The translations under genes were made by a program, and so were the position numbers. Below, piece by piece: positions 1 through 50,500 of a stretch of 64,000 bases of DNA. Every line of letters starts with the position of its first letter. The stretch's first letter is position 1. The notes under the pieces were generated by a model that ran no database searches, was not told where the DNA came from, and worked only from the letters and a program-made list of their open reading frames with translations. The stretch covers positions 486,833 to 550,832 of the forward strand of contig NMRA01000152.1 of assembly GCA_002633005.1 (NCBI GenBank), read 5' to 3'. Origin of the DNA: Phoronis australis. Its lineage: Eukaryota; Phoronida; Phoronidae.

Positions 1-208
1 AATAACGGTAACCTTGATCTGTGTGAAGGGATAATTCTTGATATCAATTAATGCTGGAACTCTTTAAATAAAAAATAAATTTAAAGAGGATGACAGTGGT
101 GGGCTTAAAATTTCTTAGCAACAATAACAAGCAACAGTAACTCACTTTTGTCAGTAAGCCACTCAAACGTACAGACTCAACTTGCAACAACAAATGGTAA
201 TTATTTAC

Positions 209-38093
<37,885 letters not shown>

Positions 38094-38505
38094 CGGTTTA
38101 CAAGCGAATTTTTGCGATGGCTATGCTCTTCTCACGCATCATGATCGAGTATTTTGGATGTTCTTGCGCATGCTCTGAGAATAAATTTTCCATATTTGGA
38201 AACAGGTTCCCTTAAGTGTGGGTCACGATATTTATGTGCTAAAATTCAAATATCAATATATTGTAGCATTAAAATCTCACAATTCTTCTATAGATATTTT
38301 TATTTATATTTTTAAATACATATATGTTCATAAATAGGAAATTCAACATTTTTTATTTGTTTGGAGAACAAATGGTGTTTCTACTTTTAGAACCAACATT
38401 ATCTCAACACGAAATACTCGTTCGATTGTCGGAGAAAGAAATATGAAAGAGGAAGCGGAACATGGTTGAAGTTTGGTTCGCGATATTCCAGGAAAACACT
38501 TTCAG
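38094..38505. promoter_or_regulatory. Divergent NF1/SPNS intergenic region, probable bidirectional promoter
   Basis: Only 412 bp separate the NF1 start codon (minus) from the SPNS start codon (plus), and both 5' untranslated regions must lie here unless there are further non-coding exons. A TGCGCATGCTC sequence near 38165-38175 resembles an NRF1 site (consensus GCGCATGCGC), a factor often found at bidirectional housekeeping promoters. The stretch at 38230-38350 is very AT-rich. No TATA box at a meaningful distance is evident for either gene. Confidence 0.6.
38443..38469 (+). promoter_or_regulatory. Short upstream ORF 1 in the SPNS leader
   Basis: ATG at 38443 followed by seven codons and TGA at 38467. 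It lies in the probable 5' leader of SPNS if transcription starts upstream of it. It may lower translation of the main frame; no peptide function is suggested. Confidence 0.35.
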
Positions 38506-38509
38506 ATGA
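38462..38509 (+). promoter_or_regulatory. Upstream ORF 2 whose stop overlaps the SPNS start codon
   Basis: ATG at 38462 opens 15 codons and ends at TGA 38507-38509; the SPNS ATG is 38506-38508, so the two share an ATGA. This geometry is typical of termination-reinitiation coupling. It depends on the leader beginning upstream of 38462. Confidence 0.45.
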
Positions 38510-41500
38510 CCCGAAACTTCGAGCCACTCGATGATTCTGTTTTACTCTACGATCTAAACGATTACGCGGAGTTCGGAGGCCTCGAGTTCGACAACGAAGA
38601 TAACATGGAACCAAATCATTTGGCAAATGCCGATGACCGTGAAAACTTAATTCCCGGGGTCACGGTTTCAAGCTCATCAATCGTAGACAATGAGTACGGC
38701 CATTCAGACGCCGTTACATACAGTGGTTCTGTTCCGAGAACAAGGACCTCAAAGCGGAAAAGTTACATAACCGTAGCTGTACTGGTGTTCGTCAACCTCT
38801 TAAATTATATGGATAGATTTACTATTGCAGGTTGGTCAGAGCCAGAGGTCACCATCTCATGTCAACTGATTGGCTACTTGAACGAGACACTAAAGCTGTT
38901 TTACACAAGAGATAGTTGTCATCGTGTCAATTGTCACGGCGCGACTTGATCTTCTTTAGTCGCATTTACACGACATAAGGTCACAAACTGGATCATCATG
39001 AAGACTGTCTGCACATGCTTGTGTAAATAGTAGTGAATGTCTAAACCACAGTAATTCCAGCAGATCGCAAGCGCATTGAAAGATGGTCCATTTTTGCCCT
39101 GCCCCAGTTGTTTTAGACGTGTAGTTGACACTGGAACAACTGATCGAGTGTAATTCGCTCTACCTATCAAACTGGTGTCAAAAAATGGCTGCCGCGATAG
39201 TGTCGCTCGCTCTGTGTCAGTGGACGAGTGGTGTTTATACACACTTGCACTGGAGCATCTGTTCCGTGTTAGCTACGCTGGGTCAGCTGTCTCTCGTGTA
39301 AATGCGGCTTAAGACAGTACCACCGCCTGTACTGGGCCGTTTCAGGCTGTGGCCATCTCATGGGGCCGCCATACGCCGTAAGCTTTACGGTGAATCATGC
39401 CTCCAACTGATTGAACCATGACAAGTTATGTTGCTATTAGTACCTTTTGTGCTTACAGGGACACCCCAGGTTTCTGTTGATTTTCTTAAGACTTTAAATC
39501 TTCCCAAGTACAAATACTCCCACAATCAACCTTTTTTCGAATTTTCCTTCGTTCAGTTACCCAAATCAACAACTGGCCATTTTTTCAAAGGTCAATCCAA
39601 GATGGACAAAACCATCTCAATTGGCCTCAGCAGAGATGGTGGTCATCCCATAAGCTCACCCGATGAAATGCCCATGGGCGTTTATTAAAAAATTATGCTC
39701 ATGGGCGTTTATTTGGTGTTACAACTTCTGATGTCACGTGCCCAGAGACTGGGGCATTTATTTAGAAATTATCCTCTTAAAAGCCCGCTAAGCGTCAACG
39801 TTTAGTCACAAATTCAGTTTTGTGGGGCATTTATCATTTTAGAAAGGAACAAAGTGCTAGCGAACTATGCGTTTAATTTTATTAACACGTTTTAAGTAAA
39901 AAATGTCAATGTCAGGAAACCTATGACTTTCCATTTATACGCCCACATTTTCCGAATAAATGCTCGGGCGTTTATTTGGTGTTACTAGAACGTCTAAAAA
40001 TTTCTATTTTCCGAGTACATGCCCATGGGATTATCTACGGAAAATCCTGGTAAAAGTCGGTGACCCAAATTTAAGAATCTCCTGCCGAGATAGACCACCA
40101 TTTAAAAATTGCACATCCTCTTATTCTTGGTTGATTTGTGCCGAGAATTTATACCAATCTCAGAAGTCATTGAAACTTGTCTTTTGCATTTCTCGAAACG
40201 TTTTGTGTTACTGTCTGTCTGTCAGCAGATTACGGATTTCTGTCTTCTGACTTTGCAGACAGATTTTCTGACTTTCAGCCCTTGACTGATTTTTGTGAAG
40301 CTGGTTAAGCTACCTGTAGACTTGTTTTTTGCCGAAAGACAGTTGAGCCAATCGGCTCTTCAAGAAACAAATCCTTGATCTGTGTGTGCTATAGTTCAGT
40401 TGCACCATAGATTATAGACAACAGATACGCAACTCCAACATTTTCTTGCGTACTATCCTAGAGGAGCCGCCAATCTCCTAAATTACCAATTTCATTTTCC
40501 GGTTAGTGTATTGTGACGGGAAATTCTCGCAACTATTTTACTGTCCAGTGCAACGAAAACAAAATAATTTCGGCATTGAAACGCTGTTCAAAGTCTTCCA
40601 ATAATAGAACTGTTGGTATCGTGAGTACTTTTGGCACCCGACCACTCAACAGCCAACCATGAATAGCAGACGACATACTTGCCGGAATTAAAACTTGCTA
40701 ATTGTGATTCCCGAAGAATAGTTCTAAGACGTGCAAATGTTGAATTTCCAATTGTGGAAGTGGATTATAATGATTGGCCCATTTTGGTGCTGCTGCAATG
40801 GATATTACAGCTGATACGTTTCTAATCATGTAAATCAAGGAATGTTAACTCGCTGATACTAAAATAACTTGTAAAAACTTTGGTATGACTCAATACAAAT
40901 AATATGTATGCACAGCGCTTTGTGTGATTTACTTGATTTTTTTCGTGTTTTGTAGGTGTATTAGAAGATGTTCAGCAATATTTCCATATACATAATCAGA
41001 TGGCCGGGCTCATTCAGACTTCCTTCATTGTCAGTTACATGCTGTTGTCTCCCCTATTTGGTTACTGTGGCGATCGCTTCAACAGGAAATACATCATGGC
41101 CATTGGGATATTCATTTGGTCTGGCGTTACTCTCGCAAGTTCATTTATCCCTGGAAACGTAAGTTGCTTTTGAAGGAAGTAATAATATGGTTTAGAATCC
41201 AGTCAGCAAATGACACCAATGCAGTTCAATTAAAGTAAATTAAAACTTCAAAATGAACAATTTTGTTTCTAAGTAAAGAAAGTTGATGTTTTATAAGTAT
41301 TGTCAAATTTCACTCGTTTTCAAAAAGTTGTCTATTAAGTTTGGCTTTAAATATCAAAAATTGTGTTCAAAATCTTTAATGAAATCGGGAGAAATTTTTT
41401 AAGTTGTTGGTCAGAATTTGTTAAAAAATTGATCGAAAGTCATTCTAAAATTTTAGCGAAAACAGAAAGTAGAAACAGGTGAAGCTAGATTATCATTACA

Positions 41501-44500
41501 TAACAGATCGAGAATTATCAGTAAATCGGAAGTGAAATTGTTGAAGAGATTTGCTCTTTTTATAATACTGATTTGCAACTTCATTTTTGAAACTCCTGCA
41601 TTTCATAAATTATGGAATATAAATAGGTATAAATAAAACAACAAGAATGGATGAACTGAAATTTTCAGATGTAATAAGTTACATCCTTTGTCAACAGAAA
41701 CAGAAATAAAGTAAAATCATTACCTATTTATATTCTACATTTCGTGAAACAATAGTATCCTTGGGAGGATCTGGATCGCCTTATTTAGTTTCAGATATAT
41801 TTTCTACGTTATAAATTACGGTAAATGTGAGTTCCTGTATAAAGGTGGTAAATTGTTATCATGCTTATCATTCACTATTATGTATAATCGCCGTGCTTTT
41901 TGGTTTTGTGATTTTTTTTGCTGTTATATAATAGGTGAAAGTCATACTCGTGTTACGAACCTTTTGGTATTTTAACATCTCTTTTAATTTTGTGACAGTT
42001 TGTGTCATTTCTCTCTGTAACACATTAAAATAATGTTGAATGGTGTTCCTCAGGTTTCCTTCAGAAAAAGCGGACATAAGATGTGTGTTTAGGGAAGTAT
42101 ACAGTAAAATAGTCAGTGCTGTTCCATGAAAATCAGAGCAAAAAATTATGATGACATGAAAAAAAATTACTTTTGAGTGTTGCTATGAAAAATGGTATAG
42201 TATGAAGCTTTGTTGTCGCACCAGCAGACAATTTACTTTTTCTCTACTCGTCCTTGTAATGTTTACTATAAAAACATGAACTAACCATTTTCTGTTGCTT
42301 GTTCATAGTTATGCTGAATTTCTTACTCACATGGTTGCCAAATGATATTTCTGCTTGAACATATATTTTGATGGTAGTATCTCCATCTTGATCAACTACT
42401 ATTCAATTGGGCCGTCACTTTCTGTTAGACAAAGAACGGACCGAGTCTGGGGTGTACCCTGCTATTTCGTCATTCAAGTCGTTTATAGCTGTTGAGCGTT
42501 AACTAGTTCCATTGCGTGGTAACCTTTGGTCAGTTGGCTAGTCTATGAAAGGGTCATTCAGGCGATCCCATCGCGCACCAAAAAAACTGCATATCCGCTG
42601 TTTTCTTGTTGCTACCAGGCTATTGATATCAGGAATTTGCTTGTGAGGTATATCTGAAATCAGGGCCCTTGTTCATCGAAGGGGAAAGGTGCATGTGCTT
42701 TCTGAGAGGGGAATTTTTTTGGGGGGAGGGGAAAATTCTGCCTCCCGATCACCATCAATAGCACCTCCCCCCACTCTGTTGCAAGGACTCCTAGCCTCTG
42801 CCTCAAGTAGCCAAACCTAACTTTTTTGCTTTTTCAAATTGTCACCTTTATGAGTTACAAGTGATTCGAACCTCGAGGGAAATTTTTCAAACATTAGAGG
42901 GGAATTTTTTTGCCTTATGAGGAGAATTTTGCTAATACTAATAGTTACATTGGGTGGCTATCAACTCAATCTCCATCACATAAACCAATTTTTGATTTAG
43001 CGCTACTAAATTTGCCTCAAGTTGTTCTGTAAGTTATTACAGGGATTGAAATGAACTGACCGTTCATAATTGAGCGAGGCATATCCCTACAAGTTGGCTT
43101 ATCATGACATCATCTCATGTGCCAAGCATAGTCTTAAGGTTCATTGCAAACCCGGAAATCACTTATCATTTGAGGAAGGAACTTGTTAAGACCAGTGTGA
43201 TGAGTGGACTAAATCAAAAGTTCCCTTTAAGTCTGAATGGAAGTGAAACAGGAGGTATCACCGGCCATTAGATAACAATAGTTGTTGCCGCATTTGTTTC
43301 AGAGACTAAATGATACTTGTTTCCTGGTAAAGTAACGTAACAGGGCACTCAGGAATACAACCCAATGGTAGGACAGTCAGAATGCGTGTCTGAATGTCAA
43401 AATATTCTTACTAGACTTTCTCAAAGAATTTTAAAAGTGGGTAATCACAGCACTTGTCCTTTGCCTGTCCACTATTTCTGTCCCATCACTGCTGACAACT
43501 TTGTGTATTGGGTTAGAGTTGAAAAATGACCCCTTATCTTTAGCCCTGATAACAAGTTAAGACCATCAACACAAACAGCTGTAAAACCTGTGTTTATCAA
43601 AGTGTAGCTCTTCAAGCTTCACTTTCTTGGCTGCTGCAGAAACATAAAACAATCGTGTCAATTACAAATTTACATTTTGTCGATTCACTACATTCTATTT
43701 GTCAATTGTATGACATTTCCCTTGTGTCCCTGTGCTATTTACCACTATGCACTGTAGGTACGAATTAAAATGCTGCTATATTTTATGACGTGCATTGCGC
43801 ATATGTGTCTGAAGCTCCCTAATTTTTCTTCCACTTTAAGATCGGGACTTAGGTCAATGAAGATAGTGTACCACAGAAACTCCATACATGTTGCTTTACC
43901 ATGAGGTAAACTCAGATCTGTGGAAACGCCATCACAACTCCCTTTACCTTTATTATTAACTACTCTGTGCTACCACAGAGCATTAGTTCTCTGGATCAAA
44001 CACCAAATAGTGAATATCTCTTTCAGTTTCCATGATTATGTATCATTTTGTGACCTCTAGCGATTTTCCAATCAGACTGGATTGGATTTAACTTTTCCCA
44101 TTGCAGGGTAGTCATACCACTTCAGGGTAGTTGCATAACTCCACATTGTTATCCAGCAATTTTAAAAGGAGTTACTGTGGCTGTTTAAGTCCAAGAATTA
44201 CTCTTTCCCACTGATTGAAACTCTTAAAAACAAGAGAGATCCAGCGTTGGTGGAAAACTACATGAGTTGCTTGGCAACAGTAGCTCAAGACCTGAAACTG
44301 AACTCGTGACCTCACGGCTATGTATTAGTCATGCAGCACTAGGCCACTCACTGTTAGAATACTTCACTAGAAATGCTGGTTTTGGAAAGTCTAGGTGCCC
44401 GTTTCGTGAAACTTTTTCAGTCTTAACTAAAACCTAAATCGGGCTAACTATAAAACCAGTCTGTCTTAGCCCCGTTTCATGAAATTTCTTAAGACCAAAA

Positions 44501-47500
44501 TTAAGACCGAAATTGGTCTAACCTAAGGTCTACATACCCTGCTATGAGTTGGCTTAAGATCGGGCTTTTATTTAAATGGCCAAAATTTACGACTATCATC
44601 ACTGTAAACTGTTGAGAAAAAATTTGTTGATATTTTTCACATTTCGTAATTTCATGGCTCCAAACTATGTCAAATTGAAGATCTTCTGCTTTCGATTCGA
44701 ATAGCTGTAATGCACCATAGAGGAAGAGACGATACAGTGCAACTTATCTGCAAATCTAAAGAGATATTTTCCAGCCATATTATATCTTCTCAAGTGAACT
44801 TGATTTTGAGTGTACTTATTGCTCCAAAAAAAGCGTAAATAAATCTCACTATAGTTTCAAGATTGTGGTTATTCTCAAAACCAGATTTCACAAATGACCT
44901 TGCTAAGTTTTGTGACTTCACAACAGGTGGCAAAAGAATAGTTATTTTGCTCGTCTCCAACTTTATGATAGTCTAAGTTGAGACCAGATACCGTAAACGA
45001 CTTTGTATTCATGAAACGGTCTTTTCTGGATTAATTTTTTATCTTGCTTTTTAACTTGGCCCAAATTTCCGTCAAATATGTGGTCTAAGTCTTGTGTCTT
45101 ACAAGGCTTAAAAGTCACTTTTCATGTCACAGGCCTCAAATACACTCCCGTATGTAATAAAAGCCTGTATTAAACTCATTGCATTGTTTTTCAGACTCAT
45201 CACAGGCTATCCAAACCCATTACACTCCTTTATGAGTCATGAAAAGGCTTAATGCGCTGAAGAAATGAGGCGTTGTAAATAGTCCACTTAAGCTTCCATA
45301 GTCGGAATGTTCCATTTTTCGTTTCAGCTGTTTCCCGTGTTCCTTTTCTTACGAGCAGTTGTGGGTGTGGGGGAAGCCAGCTACTCTACAATTGCCCCGA
45401 CAATCATCGCCGATCTGTTCGCCAAGGAGGCCAGAACAAAAATGCTCGCCATATTTTATTTTGCAATACCCATTGGAAGGTAACTCATTTCAACTACTAT
45501 TTTGACTGCTAATTATACCATGATCAAGACACTTTGGGGACATGACCAGTGTTAATTTCTTTTTAAAAATATAGACTACATGAAGCTTCAGTCTCATTGG
45601 TGACACTGTCAGACCAGTGTTCCCTGACTTTTGTTGCCATGGTGATGTGTTTATCAGCTGGACTGATCTCTGCATCTGCCCTGGTTTGGCGTCAAAGAAT
45701 ATGCAAGTTTTTCAACTTGTCCTGAGATTTTTATTTGATGCGCAGCCTCTTTTGATGGAATTTTTTAGAATGTTCAGTATTTATCCAACTATCAGAGTGC
45801 ATTTCATGTGTTTTTAAATGGTCTTGATGTTACCTGTATGGTGTTTTCAGTATAAACCAGAACATTTTCTTTTTTACTGATGAAGATACGGGAACTCAGC
45901 AGACACTGAACAGAACGCAGTGCCAGGGTTGGAAATTACCGAACTCTAAATGCGTCAGGATTTTGCATTTGAGCTTCTAAATACTTTCGTGAGACGAAAT
46001 TTTTGCATCTTGAAATAAGTCGCTTATTAAAGTACTTGGGACCACACATATCACAGTGCTGCCCACAGACGCCAGCCTGGTATCCTGGTTGTGCACTGCA
46101 CCGCGATGTGCTGCTTCTTAACGGGGAAATTGCTCGTTGGCTGGCTAAAGTGCATTGCTTTTTAATTCGATCGGTTAGGATGCAAGTGTGACATGTTGCT
46201 GGCCTGGTTTCGACTCCTGCTTTCTCAAGTGGATTTTTCTCCATATTGCACAAGAACTGTGTCCTAAATTGGTGAGATTCTAAAGCCCCAGTGTATCACA
46301 TAAAAGGATATTGAAATAAAGATCATTTACGTTCTCTTGAATTACTATTCAAGGCGACAAGCTGAGGGTTGATCCAGAGTGTAACTACAGCCTCTATTTC
46401 CATTTCAGTGGTTTGGGTTATATTGTTGGTTCCAATGTGGCTGGGGCACTCGGCCATTGGCAATGGGCTTTAAGGGTAAGACACTGACAAGTTCAACAGA
46501 GTTATTGCTTAAAAATATCCTAACTTTTAGCTTTCATTACTTTCCATAACATTTCTTTAAATGTATTATTTGACAGATTTTGATGAATATGTCATTTTTT
46601 TAATATACCATACATGTAGTTTCAGTGTGAGAATGTGTCAAGTAGAAATTGTTGCTAAATGCAATTTCAATATGTAAGTCTCGATGTGGCCAACAGGTGG
46701 TGAGCAGACCAGACTTAAAAATGTTAGCTGAATGCTATCATTGTTTACTATTTACGATCATTGATGTCATTATAGGTGACCCCCATTCTTGGTGCTCTGT
46801 CCCTAGTTTTCATACTGGTGTTCACGGTGGACCCCCCTAGAGGCGAGTCTGAAGGGGGCACACAACTCCATGCTACCCGATACGTCGACGACTTGAAACA
46901 CTTGGTTAGAACGTAAGTGTGTAATTGCCCAATCATGTCATTGATATGAGAGTTTAATCAAATTAGTGACTCCACTTTCACTTGGTCGACTTGGAAACTT
47001 TGTCATTATGAAAAGAAAGGTTTACTGTGATAATTGAATTCCATATTAAAAGTTATTGTAAGCTTGTAATTTAGATAATGTGTGTTATGCTGCTAGCCTG
47101 CTCCAAGAGTCGTGCAATACCTTCACTGAACTGATGGGAACACTAACGCTTAACTTCACAGTTAGCCATACTTAACATTGAAGCTTCGGTAGTATTGAAG
47201 TTACTGTATGGGAAAGGGTGTTTAGCTGGATGGGAAAGTTATTGTTAATAAGACAAGACCGGGTTTGGTATCCTCTTTAAAAGGACATGAAAATCAAAAA
47301 AGCATAGATGGAGACATCTGTGCCCTCTACAAACATAATTGCAAAGTGGAGGAGACGTGATAACAAGGGTGTGTGTACAGAATTCCTCTCAGTTTGTCAT
47401 CTTGTCACGCCAATTTTGTTATTCGATATGATTAACAGAACGCTGCTGTACTTAGGTACAATTTTGTGTCGGTTGGCTATGAAACAGTGACTCTCAAGGT

Positions 47501-50500
47501 AAAGAAAGTAAAGAAAGCAGTCAGACTTAATTTGTTGTTGTAATCATTATTTTTTTCTGCTGGCTTATGGTATCTGATTGAAATTCCTGGGAACCTTGGA
47601 CCTGAGTGAACTTTGACCCGAGTGAACTAAACCAGAACTGCTTGACTGTTCCATTTTTATCATGAGATGTCTGGTTTGATTTTGGTTTTGTTAAACTGAT
47701 CTATCAAGTTAGCATCTGTGACTGTCACAGAACATTTATCTTTAACCTTTTCTGTTTTGTTTGTGACCTGTTCCTTTTTAGAGGTAACTTTTATCATTTC
47801 ACTGTTCAAAACTTTCTCGGCACTTGACTGTTGGTGAAGTATGGTTTTACTCACATCAGCAGTGAAGTTTTCAATGGCCCTTATTGGTAGTTATTACATT
47901 ATCTCCCTTGTCTTGCACTAATAAATATGAACAGTGCTTTAAGTAGTATGGACTCTTATTTTGTTTTTATGTTGTCTTGAAGTTCCTATGTCATGACAGT
48001 GAGAATTCACTGAAAATGTGCAGTTTTGTGCACTATTGAGTTGGGGAATGTGATTTCATTGTGCACCCACATGCATGTGTTGCGGCCGTCCACTATATCC
48101 TAAACCCCTGGCAGGATCTTCATCAAATTTGGCAGATGTGTTTCTATTACTGATCAAGCTGTGTCCCCTATTGGCAATTTTAGTTTTTATGCGCATTATG
48201 CAGTCATCCCTGTCCATTTGGCTGGCCAGCATCCATCCAGTGTCTAGCATCCGCTGCCTATCTCCAAAACCCTTGGATTCATGAAATTTTGCAGATCTAT
48301 GTGTTTCATAGATGAGGTGACATGAGCGAATTTTCGGATGTACCCAAACACCGGTTAATCTCCTAGTGGCAATTTTATTTTTTTGCGTTTACCTCTGTAT
48401 CGTAGTTCCAACATATTTTCATATTTTTTGGCAAATAGGTAGATGATGTGTTTTGTATATTTGAAAATCAGCAGTCAGCCCAAGAATTTTTGGTGTATTT
48501 AAACTCGAGGCATCCTAATTTGAAATTCAGTGTAGAATTAGAGGTCGATAACAATTTGCCATTTCTGGACGTGTTAGTAGAGCGTGAGGGTACCTCAGTG
48601 ATAACATCAGTATTTCATAAGAAGACCTACACAGGACTGTACACTTGTTTTCATAGCTTCACATCCTTTGTTTATAAAGTAGGTCTCATTAAAACGCTAA
48701 TAGACAGGGTATATCGCATTAACAACACTTGGGCTAGATTTGATTCTAATATCAAAGAACTTACAACGAATTTGCAAAAGAATGGCTATCCCCTAGAATT
48801 AGTCAATAGGGTACTGAAAGCAAGACTCCAACGTAACCCTGATGATGTTCATCCTGTAGACAAAACTAACTACAAGTACTTTAAAATACCCTATGTTGGG
48901 TTTTACGCCAAAATTGCTCAACGAAAACTCAACAAATTGGTGAATGATTACTGTGTGAACTTAAGAGTTGTATTAACATTCAAGTCTCTAAAACTGTCGA
49001 GTTTATTTAACCCTAAGGACAAAATTTCTATGGGTCTACGGTCCAAGGTTGTATACAAATTTATCTGTGCTGGATGTGGCTCCAGTTATATAGGCGAAAC
49101 TGTTCGCCATTTGAAAACCAGGACCAAGGAACATCTAAATTCTGACAGTAATTCACATGTAAATATTCACCTGCAGAGCTCCAATCATTGTTATCAGCAG
49201 TGCTCTTTCAATGACTTTGCAATAATAGACCAGGCAATAACAACAAAGGAGCTTAAAATTCGTGAGGCTTTACATATCAGTTGGTGCAAGCCCAATCTCA
49301 ATAGGGAACTGACACACCACAGGTTGTCATTGTTGGTGTAGTTCATTGTCACTCCCTGTAACTGACTATCTGTGCTTCATTACTTGTTGCTGGGCCTAGC
49401 TGGGTGGCCACTGTATTATGACTTCTGAGGATGGTGTTTAATAAATGACACCGAAACATGTCAAGTTTTAAAACCGTTGTTGTTTTCATGAACATATCTA
49501 TTAGTGAGATGATGCCACCCTCCCATTTTCGGATGGATTTGAGGTATTTTGCACCAACCAGTGGCCATTTTTACTGTTCTCTGGTCTATGTTTGGCATCC
49601 GTCCCTGTATCAGCCAAGCCACTCTAAGGATGATTATGTAAATTGGCTTTTATGTTCCGACTGGGAAGAGGATGGATGACGATGATTTTCAGATGGTTTT
49701 GACTACTGTGGCATCTCTTAGTAGCAGTTTTGTTTTTTGTGTTTGGATGTACCTGCTAAACCCTATGCAGGATCTTTATTAAATTTTGGCAAGTGTATAT
49801 ATGTGAAGTTGGCAACAGACAATGATTATTTTGGAACAGATCTGACAACCACTGTGCCGCCTAGTGGCAATTATATTTTTCCATTTTCCTCTGAATCTTC
49901 CTCAATGGATTTTATGAAAGTTGGTAAATAGAGGCAATGACGTATTCCTGTTTGCTGGATCTTTTTTCAATTTGGCGAGTGCGTATTTGTATGAAGGTGA
50001 CAATGAACCATTTTGCTCAGTATCTTCAGAGTTCTGTGACGAATTTTCAAGAAATTTGGCCATTACGTTTTTTATGAGACAGGCAACGGTGTCTATCCAT
50101 TTTTAGACTTGTCCGACATATTCTATGCCACCTAGTGGCCATTTTCATGATACTGATTAACACCTCTATTAGCATACTATTTGCCATGCAGTTGTGGGCT
50201 CTCTGTGCATTGCTCTTGTATAAACTGTGACAGTATCAAATGCTTCATTCCTCAGTCCATACTGTTCAGTTTATGACCAGGGCACTATCGACCTTGTTTT
50301 TGTTTTGCTCGTTGATTGGTGCAACTCAGCGTGGTTGTGTTGTAGTTGAAGCATTACTGTTTGCCTATTGGTGATTTTCACAGTGGGCGGACAGTTGCAG
50401 TCATGTGTCATGCAGTGTTCACCTGAGGCTGTGTTTTTACATCATTTGAATCGATTGAACAATGGTTTTTCGTAGTGTCGGTGAAGATATGGAATAAGTT

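Larger units (their letters stand above)
48060..50160. repeat. Degenerate repeat array with CCTAGTGGCAATTTT units, split by the Penelope insertion
   Basis: Related units occur at 48110-48200, 48264-48440, 49500-49570, 49720-49880 and 49935-50150. Each has variants of CACCTAGTGGCAATTTTTTT and a TTGGATTTTATGAAATTTGG block. GCCACCTAGTGGC is palindromic. An inverted copy occurs at 26700-26910. The Penelope element interrupts the array at about 48436-49470. Confidence 0.6.

Noticed and set aside
38473-38505. An N-terminal extension of SPNS starting at 38473
   Set aside because: The first codon there is TTG, not ATG; the first in-frame ATG is 38506.
48448-49341. A 297-residue host gene starting at 48448
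   Set aside because: It is the tail of a Penelope-type reverse transcriptase with GIY-YIG endonuclease; the methionine is internal to the catalytic motif region.
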